The position numbers and the translations under genes were made by a program. A stretch of DNA of 64,000 nt from contig OZ023262.1 of assembly GCA_964006375.1 (NCBI GenBank), positions 95,272,976 to 95,336,975 of the forward strand, read 5' to 3'. The notes beneath the pieces are model-generated. The model was not told the origin of the DNA. It did not search any database and saw only the letters and a list, made by a program, of their open reading frames with translations. The DNA comes from Tillus elongatus. Lineage: Eukaryota; Arthropoda; Insecta; Coleoptera; Cleridae. Below, one piece after another: positions 22,471 through 36,604 of this stretch. The first letter of the stretch is position 1; every line of letters starts with the position of its first letter.

Positions 22471-22751
22471 CTTATCGAAATAAGTGAAATGCGTGTTTGC
22501 ATTTTCAACTGTGAATAATTTTTAAACAAGGTAATAAAACTTCCAAATAAATTAGTGTGCTAAATACAGAAAATAAAGAGCTTTCAAATGATGTAACACT
22601 CGACCCATGTTCCCTATTTAAAATATAAGGGTTGTTATCACCACCCTTAAGCGGTTGATGTGATAAACTTGAGTTTTATGTCAAAACATGTCCCCCTGAA
22701 TATTAAAATTGACGTATTTCAGCGTTTCTTAAAAAATCGTTTTCAATGCGC

Positions 22752-22753
<2 letters not shown>

Positions 22754-22824
<71 letters not shown>

Positions 22825-22934
22825 CTTGACCCGGGATATGTGTTCTAGGGGGGCTAGTTCGCGCCCATTTGAAGAATTTTTTTAAAATTCGAAAGTCGAG
22901 ATCTCCTCATTAGTGAATCTTTTCAAGAAAATTC
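22754..22934 (-). mobile_element. Helentron-like fragment, copy 4 (5' end)
   Basis: (TA)n at 22754-22822, then the ATATCCGGGGTC-like block and the ATTAGTGAAT/AAGAAAATTC hairpin end in minus orientation. Everything 3' of the (TA)n core is missing. Confidence 0.7.
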
Positions 22935-23493
22935 GGTAAAAGGTACCTCATAGTCGCTGCTTCAATCCAATTAGTGTCGTGTTAAATGCAAGCAAACAAA
23001 AAATACATATATTACCTTGATGTGCTAAGTTTTTAAACTTGGTGCCTTTCTGGACGAAGCACGTGAAAATGATGCAACAACTAAGGACAAATTAAGTGAC
23101 ACCATTCTATTTATATAAACGTATTTTAATGTGACTGTAGTCAAGAAACATGTTTAATAGGCCAGGTTCGCATAACTAAGAAAAAGTTTAATTTTTCTAG
23201 TAAGAATTTAAATGTCCAATTACTGATTCGAAAAACGGTGAATAAACAGGTGTTATATAATGCTTTTTTGTCTGTTCGAAAACTTAAGATATATTAAACT
23301 GGCTATTACAGGATTATAACTAATTATCATTGTATTATTATTATTCAAGTCATGCAGCGATTTTCCTTTTTTTTTTCGAATTACAGTTATAAAAGTCGAG
23401 ACGCAGCTAGTTCGTTAGAGTAGCGAGTTTTCATACTTTTGCAATACTTAACGTAAGTTACCTTATTACTTATTTATATTAAATCCAGTTTTT
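22935..23493. other. Unassigned, with a decayed Helentron-like end
   Basis: A decayed 3' end in minus orientation lies at about 23398-23435 (GACGCAGCTAGTTCGTTAGA). No gene seen. Confidence 0.45.
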
Positions 23494-24972
<1,479 letters not shown>

Positions 24973-25429
24973 TAAATAATGGAGAGCCACTCGAAGCCAT
25001 CCTCTTCTCTGCGCGTATACACACGCGCTAAAATCAAGCAGCTGGTTTTTTATAAACGATCCTCAAAATTTTCTTGGAAATCATCGGACAGATAATTACA
25101 TAGAGTAAGCAGAAACTATAATTTAAAACTTTAATGTTCCTGCGTGTACAATGAGCATACAGGTTCACCACCTCCACAACCACCTTAATCGCTTTCCAGG
25201 AAACCTAGGTGACTTGTGAACAACAGGGAGAAAGATTCTATCAGGACATTAAAACTGTGGAAGATCGATCTCAAGGGCAATAGTCACATGATGGCCGACT
25301 ACTGTTGGAGTCTTCAGCGAGACTGTCCAAGTAACCTGCATGCTAGTAGTGCAAAAGAAAATTTTTAAGTGATAAGTTATGAATGTATGTATAAATGCTT
25401 TTTGAAATAAACACTTAACTCTCTATTTT
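24973..25429. other. Unassigned spacer
   Basis: About 450 bp with no recognised ORF or repeat. Confidence 0.4.
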
Positions 25430-25553
25430 AGTGAATTTTCTAAAAAAAATTCACTAATGAGATCCAACTTTTAAATATAGAACTTTTTTTTTTAACTAAG
25501 CATTAATTAGGCCCCCTAGAACACATAACCGGGGTCTGTTCCAGTTTTTATAT

Positions 25554-25625
<72 letters not shown>
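25430..25625 (+). mobile_element. Helentron-like fragment, copy 6 (5' end)
   Basis: 5' hairpin end, the CATAACCGGGGTC block and (TA)n at 25558-25625, then abrupt change to the LINE 3' UTR. The 3' half is missing. Confidence 0.7.
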
Positions 25626-25628
<3 letters not shown>

Positions 25629-25639
25629 ATATGCAAATA

Positions 25640-28000
25640 CACGTATTGCATAACAAGATAAACTATAACTATGTGTACACCTGTAATTCAACAATCTCAC
25701 CTACTATCCACATTAAATCAACAACAAAACAACATTTCCGCAAGCTTAAATTCCATTTCAGGCTTCACAGGCAGTCCATCAATTGTATAAAACTAAAATC
25801 AAATTTAAATTTAGCTTATTTATTCCAAATTCACATGTAAATCAGTACAAGTAATTTAGGGTCTCAAAAATCAACAGGAGAAGGTGGTTTAGGCATGTAT
25901 ATGTTCAGTCAATATGTTCTTAAATGCTCCTAAATTCATGTTAAAGATATCAACACGCTTACACAGTTTGTTATAACTTGAGCACATTCTATAAACTGGA
26001 GAACTGAACAGACTATTCGTTCTGTATCTTGGGATACAAAATAGTTGCTCTAGTCTACTATCCCTTTGAGGAACGCTGAACTGAATCCTGTCCGAAAATT
26101 CAGAAAAATTTACCAAGTTTCTCACGATCTTAAACAAAAACACCAGGTCAGCAACTATGCGCCTGCTGTGAAGACTGTTCATGTTAAACACTGCAAGCAA
26201 ACTTCCTTTGGGTGTAAAATTGGGATAAGATAAAAAAATTGCAGAAAACGAACAAACCTCCGCTGAACTTTCTCCACCACATCAGAATGAACCCTGTGAA
26301 AAGGATTCCACACCACCGACATATACTCCATTTGAACGTATATATGCATTAAAAAGAATTTTTACTGTTACAACTTTACGGAATCATGTCGAGTTTCGTA
26401 TAATAATGTAAATTCTGTGTTAAATTCAATTCCTAAGTCCCCAATGCAAAAGTTGGTCACCTCCAACAGTATATTGGTACGCAAGAGGAGCAAGGCGCCT
26501 CGTAAATATAGAAACAAAACATGTCCCAATATTCAGGAACATTCTATTTACCAAACAACATTCTGGCAGTGCATGAATGCTCCTCTGTAATTCCTCACAA
26601 TCACTAATGCTTGAAATAACACGAAAAATCTTTAAATCATCAGCAAACAACAAACAACAAACAACGGGAGTCAGCTTTACTTTTCGGCAGATCATTGACA
26701 AACGATAAAAACAATAAAGGGCTCACGTTTGACCCCTGGGGCACCCCAGAGGGTGACGAAAATAATGAGGACTCGCTTCCATCATAAACCACATACTGTG
26801 CCCTTCCAGTCAAATAAGATGTAAATAACTCAATCATGTCAAGAGAAAAACCACACATATAAAGCTTCTTCAAAAGAACTATGTGGTCCACCTTATCGAA
26901 TGCCTTCTGAAAATCTGCTTATATGGTGTCCAGCTGACTACCAGCATTGATTGCCTCGCTTGCTACCTGAGTAAAAAGAGCAAGCTTGGTAACAGTAGAC
27001 CTGCGCGGCAGAAATCCATGTTGTTCATCTATAATCAGATGCTGTGCATGCGAGAATACTTTAGAATACAAAATACTCACAAAAATTTTGGAAAAATTGC
27101 ACAGTATGGAAATAGGTCTATAGTTTTCAACGAGTTTCCTTAAACCAGACTTAACAACTGAAATAACCATGCCAACTTTCCATAGTAGGGGATACTGGCA
27201 TTTCACCAGTATTAGATTAAACACATAGCATAGGGGTGCGATCAAAAATTCCATACAGCTCCTAATCACATACGAAGGAATATCATCAACACGCATAGTA
27301 CCACAAATCTTTAATTTTTTGATGGCTTCAACATATCTGGGCGTAATTTTAAGAACACGAAGTTAGTCAATATATCCACCAACCGTTACATTCCGTAACT
27401 CGTCAAGAAACGAGGATGTGTCCCAATTATGTTCCGGTTCTGTATACACTGAAGAGAAATACACAGCAAACCCATCAGCTATGCTTTTAATATCACTTTA
27501 AACTTCATTACCCACTTTCATTTCAGACAACCATGTCATATGTATTCCTACAGCGCTTTACATGTTTCCAGAAAACATCTGGATTGGTCACAATATTTTC
27601 TTCCAAATCTGATACATATGCCCGATGTGCTTCATAAATACTCCTTTTTATTTCCCTTCTCAAAGGCCTGAACCTGAAATAAAATTCTGGGTTCCCTGTT
27701 CTCATGAATAGTTTTTTACACTTATGCTTTTCCTGAATATATTTTATTTGAGGCGTAAATCACGGGGGTAACTCCTTCTATGCTTTATAAACTTAGAAAC
27801 TGTTCTATCAAAACCCTGATAAAATACATCACTCAGCCAGATAACTGCTGAATCCACATCATCTATAGCATATAGGTCATCGCAGTTGGTATCCTTTATG
27901 TAATCATACAAATCTAGATACCGACCCTTTCTAAAATCATAGGCAACTTGAGACTTAAGTTCGGTCTCAATTATAGAAAAGTTTTTCAAGATATTTAATT
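25640..28000 (-). mobile_element. LINE of the Jockey/CR1 group, 5' truncated
   Basis: Non-LTR retrotransposon with its 3' UTR at about 25640-25888 and coding remains up to 27989. The endonuclease is missing, so it is 5' truncated at about 28000. Unrelated in sequence to the L-1 family. Confidence 0.8.
25889..27989 (-). pseudogene. LINE reverse transcriptase, broken
   Basis: In reading order: a linker region (27989-27523) with SVYEAH-like and DVFWKHVKRCR segments; the RT fingers at 27296-26919 with ENYRPISILCNFSKIF and DEQHGFLPRRSTVTKLALF; the palm at 26891-26640 with GVPQGSNVSPLLF; the catalytic LLFADDLKIF near 26650; and a C-terminal domain at 26200-25889 with RRIVADLVFLFKI and RTNSLFSSPVYRM. 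The parts sit in several frames with stops and the SKAFD motif is lost between ORFs. The C-terminal RTN...SP...R pattern is one I associate with Jockey/CR1-like LINEs. Confidence 0.8.
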
Positions 28001-28134
28001 TTTTTTAATTCGAAGTAACAGTAACTAATATAAAATCATGTTTATTTTACAGTAAGACATATAGACCAATAGTATTCACTGGAGGACTATCTGGATCCCA
28101 AAGCTTCTATCTTTTTAAAGTGGCTGAATTGCAT
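28001..28134. other. Unassigned spacer
   Basis: Short AT-rich spacer between two elements. Confidence 0.4.
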
Positions 28135-28700
28135 ACAGGGTGGTAAAAATTTAAGTGTAGTTAAACTCAAACATTTATAAGTGAGTTGTATCAAACGGAA
28201 CACCGAGTATTGTTTCCATATCCTTATACAAAATTTTATTCCCTTTCAAATAATGTAAGATTCCTTTTTCTATCCTTTTAACTTTTTAAATTATTTTCTG
28301 TTTTTTGTGTAATTAACTACAATCATGTAATTTCCTGCGAGGATGGCTGCGAAATGCTTAGCAAAACTAAAAAACAAACAACAAAGCTGTCACCAGTTAC
28401 TGGGTTATTTGTTGTTAGTTTCTCTACAGTGACAGTTTATAAGACATAATACATATTAAAATACTGATATTTTAAATATTTAAGTTTTTAATGAGACATA
28501 TCCCACTTTTCCACAAATGAGCAGAAATAAGTTAAGAAAAATTTAAAAAAGCTACGAAATGCTTGGTAATATACAATTTTAATTATGTATATTGATAACA
28601 ACAATGCCCTTAGCTATAGAAAAAGAATTAAAAAATTCATAAGTGTTCAATATGACCTCCATTAGCAGTGAATCCCTTGTGGATTCCAGAGATAACACCA
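28135..28700 (-). mobile_element. Mariner-like remnant, transposase C-terminus
   Basis: Minus translation at about 28700-28636 reads GVISGIHKGFTANGGHIEHL and stop. A GGHxEHL ending is common in Tc1/mariner-type transposases. About 500 bp further left a terminal-like TACAGGGTGGTAAAAATTTA (28135 on) could be its end. No upstream domain was recognised. Confidence 0.5.
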
Positions 28701-28794
28701 TCAGTTAAATATCTTGAAAACGGTTAATTTTAGGAATAGAGAAACTTGACGAAAGTCCACATAAAACGTTACGTAGAACCCAAAAATGCAACAA

Positions 28795-29902
<1,108 letters not shown>

Positions 29903-29941
29903 GATGCAGCAAGAGCGTTATCGTAGTTAATCTTCATAGAA
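29903..29941 (-). repeat. Helentron-like 3'-end remnant
   Basis: TGGATGCAGCAAGAGCGTTA followed by a TTCATAGAA-like start, i.e. the family's 3' end in minus orientation. It is followed by (TA)n (29962-30026), into which the LTR element inserted. Confidence 0.6.
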
Positions 29942-29958
29942 CTTATCTGCACTTCTTA

Positions 29959-30026
<68 letters not shown>

Positions 30027-30032
<6 letters not shown>

Positions 30033-30472
30033 GTTAGGGCTGACAAAAATAATTGTCCCGGCGTTTTGGCTTTTCGTTTTATTTTAAATCTAGGGGTAAA
30101 TTACACTTTAATATTTATAATGTTGAAGTAACTAAACTAATAAGAGATAACTTGTGATATATATCAGACAAAGGGATAAGTAATGCTTCACTAGAGAGTC
30201 GTTATTTTGAGATGTTCTCTCTCTCGCGTCTTACGTCGTTCTTTTGAGATGTTCTCTCGCTCGCGTCTTGCGTCGTTCTCTTTAGATGTTCTCTCGCTCG
30301 CGTCTTACGTCGTTCTCCCAAGATGTTCTCTCGCTCGCGTCTTACGTCGTTCTCCTCGTGCTTCTTCCAGAACGGAAATGCCCTTGCGTCCAAACAGGCT
30401 GGCCACACGTAACTGTTTTACTTCGAGCGGCTTTCGAATAATCATAGGCGGCTCATGCGGGTGGATCCCACA
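30027..30472 (-). repeat. 3' LTR
   Basis: 446 bp. It matches 34542-34984 closely, with scattered point differences and small indels (for example an extra TCG at about 30200), so the insertion is fairly young. It overlaps the last 31 nt of the ORF. Confidence 0.93.
30211..30357. repeat. About 37-bp tandem repeat x4 in the LTR
   Basis: Units start at 30211, 30247, 30285 and 30322, each GATGTTCTCTCGCTCGCGTC-like followed by TTACGTCGTTCTC. The same array is in the other LTR at about 34723-34868. Repeated CG-rich units in an LTR could be enhancer or protein-binding sites. Confidence 0.9.
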
Positions 30473-33400
30473 ACTCGGTCATCCTGCGGCTCATCTGATT
30501 CAGATGAGGAATAGTCATCGCAGGTTATTCCCCAAGGCTTCATATAATCGGAACTTGACGAAGAGACTCTCGGTCCTTCTTCATCTCCGATCCGTTCAAC
30601 GTCATATCTGACATTTGAACTAATTTTAGTCACTTTATAAGGTCCTAAATATTTTGGGTGCAATTTGATATTAGAACCGAACTGAGTTCTCTTAATTGCA
30701 ACTACGTCACCGACTTTATATAATTTTGCTTGCTTACATCGTCGATTAAACGCCTTTTGATTTTCTTTCTGAACAGCAGATATAGCCTCGTTAGCAGCTG
30801 TTCTTAACTCACTTCGTTCGTTTTCAAAAATTTCTTTCCTAAGATCCTCTAAGATTTCCAAAAGTTCTACGTCTTCTTTCCTCTTCATATCAACACCGAA
30901 CATGAGTTTGAAAGAGTTATTTTTGATACTTCGATTATAACTGCAATTAAAGTGTCGTTGTAGGACTACTGTATGTTTGTACCATTCCTGAGGTTTATCG
31001 ACTGACAATCTTCTCAACGCACTGGTCACGGTTTGAACTACTTTTTCAACCTGCCCGTTTCCCCGTGGTACTCCTGTCGTTATCTGTACGTGATCGATAT
31101 TTTCACTTTCACAGTATTGTTTGAAATCATCGGATCTGAACGCTCCTCCTCTGTCCGTGATTATCCTTCTGGGATTTCCAAAAATTGTCTGTTGCGAGAC
31201 TAATTTTTCTATCACTTCTTTGCTGCTTAACGTTTTGGTAGGATAAATCCACGTGAACTTCGTAAAAGCATCGACAACAAGAAAAATATATTTGTAGCTT
31301 TTCTTCGTTGACTCGAAAGGTCCGCAGTGATCTAAGTGATATGTGTCTAACGGAAGATCACCTTTACGTATTGAGTGTAGAAATCCTTCTTGCTTCCATT
31401 GTTTCTTATTTATAATGTCGTCATTTGATTCGGGCTTAATATTACCTATTTCGTCGTTCAGTACAAATCTTGACTGGAGATCTTGCTCATTTTTGTGCGT
31501 TGTCTTTGTAGGAACATAACCACTAAGCGGATCATTATAACTAGTTTCAGTCGCAAATGATGATGCCTTTTTGGTCTTTTTACGAACAATATCCGTCAAA
31601 CATTCTTCTTCTATCTGAAGACCTTCTAATACTTCTTGTTTATAATTTGCTGCTTCCTGTCGTTTAGCTGCGTCTTTCTTCTTTTGTTTTGCGAGGTTTT
31701 CGTTTGGTAGACGTCTTGGACTCTCATAGATTGGATCTTCACTACTCAAAATTATTTTTATCTGTACACCAGTTTCTTCCGTCTTTTCTGGGATATAATT
31801 TTGCACCACACTTTCCAAATCTTTGTTTACGTTTGAATCTTGTATGTGGCTGACGCCGATTTCCTTTTCAGATTCAATAATATTTATTTGCATCATAGAA
31901 TTGCTTTCGTTAAGTTTGTGAATCACAATTCCGTCACTAGACATAAATATTTCAGCTTGCGTTAATATCGGATTTCCTATTATCGCTTCGAAATTTGTTG
32001 AATGTGTTGGAATAATATAAAATGTTAAACTCAGTTCTTCATCGCCAACAATAGTACGTGAGGTAAATGAACCTAAAGTCTTCATAGACTTGCAACCTAT
32101 ACCCGATATTTGAGTTACATTCGGCATAAGGATATGTCTATTCAAAAACCTTTTGTAGACGTCCTCTCTTATAGCGTTGATGTCGCTACCTGTATCAAAA
32201 AGAGCATATAATTTAACGTTGTCAATAGTCATGCTAATAATGTTGGATTTTTGCAAGACATTGATCGTTGTCTTAGTATCTGCCTTGATAATCTCCTTAG
32301 GACAGTAGTTAGATATATGCCCATAGTCGTTACAATTGAAACACTTTAGTCCTTTTGCCTTAGATGGACATAGTCTTGACTTATGGCCTTTCATCCCACA
32401 ATTAAAACAACTATTAGCGTCCGAAATATTCTTCTTAAAAGTATCGTCATCTGATCTGTCCATTGTGTGTTTCGTTGGTTTTTCGGTTCGTCCCTTGTTA
32501 GGGTTATTATGAAAATGATTTTTTGATTTAATCGTTTCATACAACTTAAGTTTTTCCTTGAAGTCACTGTATGACTTTGATCCATATAATATAAATTTGT
32601 CTGAAGATTCATCAAGTATGCCGTCGATAATATATTGAACTAAGGCTTCAGTTTCAATGTTTGCCCTATTTCCAATTTCTCTCATTTTCAAAGCGTAATC
32701 TTGAAATGATTCGTCTCTTCTTTTTTTCCTATTCATCAACGTCTTGTGTATCTGTGCGCTACTAATTTTCACTTCAAATTCGGCTTTCAATAACTGCTTT
32801 AGTTTGTCCCACGTCGTGATTCCTTTTTCGGCCTGAATGAACAATTTCGCTGTCCACTTCAAAGTCTTTCTCGCAAATATTAACTTCTGAAGTTCGTTCC
32901 ATCCAGTAAGTGCAGCAATTTCCTCGAAATCGTCAATCCACTTTCCGATTGGATAGTCCGACTGGCCATCGAATGATCGAATAGAATCCCCAACGTCACG
33001 GAATGTAAGCGCAAATGACATACGATCGTTCTGTGTTCTTCTTCCTGAATTACTTCCTAAATCTTGAATACGGCTAGATAAGCTGTGAATGGATTCGCCG
33101 TCTTGTTCTTCTTCACTTACGTCATTTTGTCTACCTCTCACGTTTTCTTCGTCGTCTTCTTCTGCGTTTATGACTTCTATCTTATTCAAAAATAAACATA
33201 TACAATTTGTTAATACGTCTTCATCTCCAGAGTAATCCAAATTTAAAACATGGCATACAGCAATCAAATCAGCTAAATCTAATTTGGAAATCACATCGTC
33301 GACTTTCGTTTTAAATTCTTCAGAATTTCCTTCTAAATTGAATCCGGAGAAATTCCTGAGCTTTCTTCGAACCCAGCGAGGTTGACCTTCCTCACCAAAC

Positions 33401-33486
33401 GCGGCTATATACAAAGATTTTACGGCTTTCAATGACGAATTTTTCAAATTATAATCAATTTTGCCAATGTCTCCTAACGTTGCCAT
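30442..33486 (-). CDS. Gag-protease-integrase fusion, 1014 codons, no RT
   Basis: Single uninterrupted ORF. Domains in order: an N-terminal region (residues 1-140) with a SAP-like KLDLADLIAVC segment; a retrotransposon Gag core (about 165-330); two CCHC zinc knuckles (CFNCGMKGHKSRLC and CFNCNDYGHISNYC, about 357-395); an aspartic protease with LFDTGSDIN near 428; and the start of the RT linker, YESPRRLP, near 590. About 90 unassigned charged residues follow, then the integrase core with Asp in YHLDHCGPF (about 715), Asp in TDRGGAF (about 775) and Glu in GNGQVEKV (about 810). A GPY/F-like C-terminal module (KYLGPYKV) follows. RT, RNase H and the integrase HHCC zinc finger are absent. A 3-kb open frame is unexpected in a defective copy; it is either recently deleted or a mobilised derivative. 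Confidence 0.92.
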   Translation of the reverse strand: MATLGDIGKIDYNLKNSSLKAVKSLYIAAFGEEGQPRWVRRKLRNFSGFNLEGNSEEFKTKVDDVISKLDLADLIAVCHVLNLDYSGDEDVLTNCICLFLNKIEVINAEEDDEENVRGRQNDVSEEEQDGESIHSLSSRIQDLGSNSGRRTQNDRMSFALTFRDVGDSIRSFDGQSDYPIGKWIDDFEEIAALTGWNELQKLIFARKTLKWTAKLFIQAEKGITTWDKLKQLLKAEFEVKISSAQIHKTLMNRKKRRDESFQDYALKMREIGNRANIETEALVQYIIDGILDESSDKFILYGSKSYSDFKEKLKLYETIKSKNHFHNNPNKGRTEKPTKHTMDRSDDDTFKKNISDANSCFNCGMKGHKSRLCPSKAKGLKCFNCNDYGHISNYCPKEIIKADTKTTINVLQKSNIISMTIDNVKLYALFDTGSDINAIREDVYKRFLNRHILMPNVTQISGIGCKSMKTLGSFTSRTIVGDEELSLTFYIIPTHSTNFEAIIGNPILTQAEIFMSSDGIVIHKLNESNSMMQINIIESEKEIGVSHIQDSNVNKDLESVVQNYIPEKTEETGVQIKIILSSEDPIYESPRRLPNENLAKQKKKDAAKRQEAANYKQEVLEGLQIEEECLTDIVRKKTKKASSFATETSYNDPLSGYVPTKTTHKNEQDLQSRFVLNDEIGNIKPESNDDIINKKQWKQEGFLHSIRKGDLPLDTYHLDHCGPFESTKKSYKYIFLVVDAFTKFTWIYPTKTLSSKEVIEKLVSQQTIFGNPRRIITDRGGAFRSDDFKQYCESENIDHVQITTGVPRGNGQVEKVVQTVTSALRRLSVDKPQEWYKHTVVLQRHFNCSYNRSIKNNSFKLMFGVDMKRKEDVELLEILEDLRKEIFENERSELRTAANEAISAVQKENQKAFNRRCKQAKLYKVGDVVAIKRTQFGSNIKLHPKYLGPYKVTKISSNVRYDVERIGDEEGPRVSSSSSDYMKPWGITCDDYSSSESDEPQDDRVVGSTRMSRL

Positions 33487-34541
33487 TTCTGCTGAATTAT
33501 AACTTAAACGTTCAATCGATCGGCGTAAGCGTCTTTAATTTCAAATGCTAGATTATAAAAAGTTTATTTCTACTTCCTTTTCGTCGTCTTATTACCGTCT
33601 GTAATAATAAACAATACCTAATCTACCTTGTAATCTACGTCTTTTGATAATCAGTTGTCGTTTTATTAAATTCAAATATGATATCAAATGTCTATAATAA
33701 ATTCTGAAACTGTCGTATTACTCGTATCTGAAACAATGTGCGTGCCTCTAATGTGTTTTCTGAACAAAATAATATACGCGCTAAATAAAAAAAAATATTT
33801 AAAGTAACCGAGTTCGAACGACTCTCGTCGGAAGTATTTTACAAAATTAATGACAATAATAAAGATGTAATGATATGCTAAAATCACAAATTCTAAGCGA
33901 CTGGAAACAAATATAAATGGAATAAAAATTTCAATAGTTAAATTATTCAAAATCTGAAAAAGTTCTTTCAAAGAAATGTCTACAAAACTGATAAAATAAA
34001 ATAAATTACGGCTTCAAACAGAAACACTAAAAGTGGTCATACAATACCAAAGGTCCTCTTTGTACAATGGCGTCTGCCTTTGAGTGGCGTGAAAGTCAAT
34101 GACTGGCGCCAAGATATCGTGGGGTAGAGTGAGATGCAACATCCAGGTATAACAGCTATTTGTAGATGGGTCGGCGTTTCTTGCAACGGCTTGTGATGCA
34201 CTTTTCTTTGTTATGGAGCAATTCACCAATTCTGATTTACTTCAATTTGGTTTCCTCAATTTGAAAGTTTGTAATTTTCGACAATACACTGAACTGTTTT
34301 TTATGGTAGATGGTTTCACACTTCGTTTATCGGTTTTTAATATTACGATAAAAAATAATAAATCGTACACTTCGGAAAGTTCAATTCGAAACTTTATTTC
34401 GATTCTTCGTCGCGTTTATACAAATTACGTCGGTATAGTATCACTTTAATTCGTACGTATTTACTTCACTTTATATCACAGAATTCGTACTATTTCACAA
34501 GTTTCCCGGTGCGTTTCACATGCCGGCAGAGCTCCCAAATT
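33487..34541 (-). other. 5' leader of the LTR element
   Basis: About 1.05 kb between the 5' LTR and the Gag start. It begins with the candidate primer-binding site. No conserved ORF was seen; it presumably contains the packaging region. Confidence 0.7.
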
Positions 34542-35775
<1,234 letters not shown>

Positions 35776-35894
35776 AGTGAATTTTCGTAGAAAAAATTCA
35801 CTAATGGGGAGATCCCGACTTTTGAATTTTGAAAAAATTTTTGCAAATGAGCGCGAACTAGGACCCCTAGAACCCATATCCGGGGTCAGTTTCA

Positions 35895-35991
<97 letters not shown>

Positions 35992-36604
35992 CACACCGAT
36001 AACTCAAAAAATAATAGGCCGATTTTGATCAAATTTGGCATGTACCTTTCTTTTGTTAATAGCTTGGATAAGTTCGTTAGTCAGGAAAATCGGACGAGGT
36101 TTTCCGGGAAAATTTTGAGTTTTCATTCGAAAAAAATTCATATCTCAAAAAGTAATAAGCCGATTTTAATAAAATTTGGCACATACCTTACTTTTATAAA
36201 TGGCTTTGACATGTTTGTTAGTCAAGAAAATCGGACGAGGTTTTCCGGGAAAATTTTGAGTTTTCATTTGAAAAAAATTCATATCTCAAAAAGTAATAAG
36301 CCGATTTTAATAAAATTTGGCATGTACCTTCCTTTTGTAAATGGCTTTGACAAGTTCGTTATTTAGAAAACTTGGACGAGGTTTTCCGGGAAAATTTTGA
36401 GTTTTCATTTGAAAAATTTTTTATCTTAAAAAATATAAAATCTATGATAACCAAATTTGGTAGGTAGGTTAACGATATAAAAAGTAAACTATACACCTAA
36501 ATTTAGATTTCTATGTTACAAGAAAAAAAAGTTATAATAAAATATTTTGTGCCAGATCATTTCTATGAAAATTCACTACCATAACGCACTTGCTGCGTCC
36601 AAAA
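35776..36604 (+). mobile_element. Helentron-like element, copy 7
   Basis: Both ends present: AGTGAATTTTCGTAGAAAAA at the start and ATTCACTACCATAACGCACT + TGCTGCGTCC at the end. (TA)n at 35900-35983. The middle is shorter than copies 1, 2 and 11, lacks the internal inverted end, and instead has a tandem triplication. Confidence 0.75.
36018..36420 (+). repeat. 141-bp tandem repeat, nearly three units
   Basis: GCCGATTTT starts at 36018, 36159 and 36300, exactly 141 bp apart. Each unit ends with AAAAAATTCATATCTCAAAA. The 381-bp ORF at 35986-36366 simply reads through it (141 is divisible by 3) and is not a gene. Confidence 0.92.

Larger units (their letters stand above)
21091..22560 (-). mobile_element. 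Mariner-like DNA transposon M1
   Basis: About 1.47 kb with terminal inverted repeats. The left end is GCACACTAATTT (21091 on) and the right end ATTAGTGTGC (to 22560). The similarity extends inward through TTGGAAGTTTTAT, so the TIRs are about 28 bp. TA follows on the right; the left flank reads CA, perhaps a mutated TA target duplication. It encodes one broken transposase on the minus strand. Confidence 0.85.

Noticed and set aside
30207..30611. 134-codon ORFs over the LTR (also 34719-35123)
   Set aside because: They read through the tandem repeat in the LTR on the strand opposite to the element and change content with the flanking DNA.
35986..36366. 126-codon repetitive ORF as a repeat protein
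   Set aside because: The 141-bp DNA repeat is a multiple of three, so the open frame is a by-product; the same DNA in other copies is not open.
36018..36420. CRISPR-like array
   Set aside because: Three long contiguous units without spacers in a eukaryotic element are an ordinary tandem repeat.
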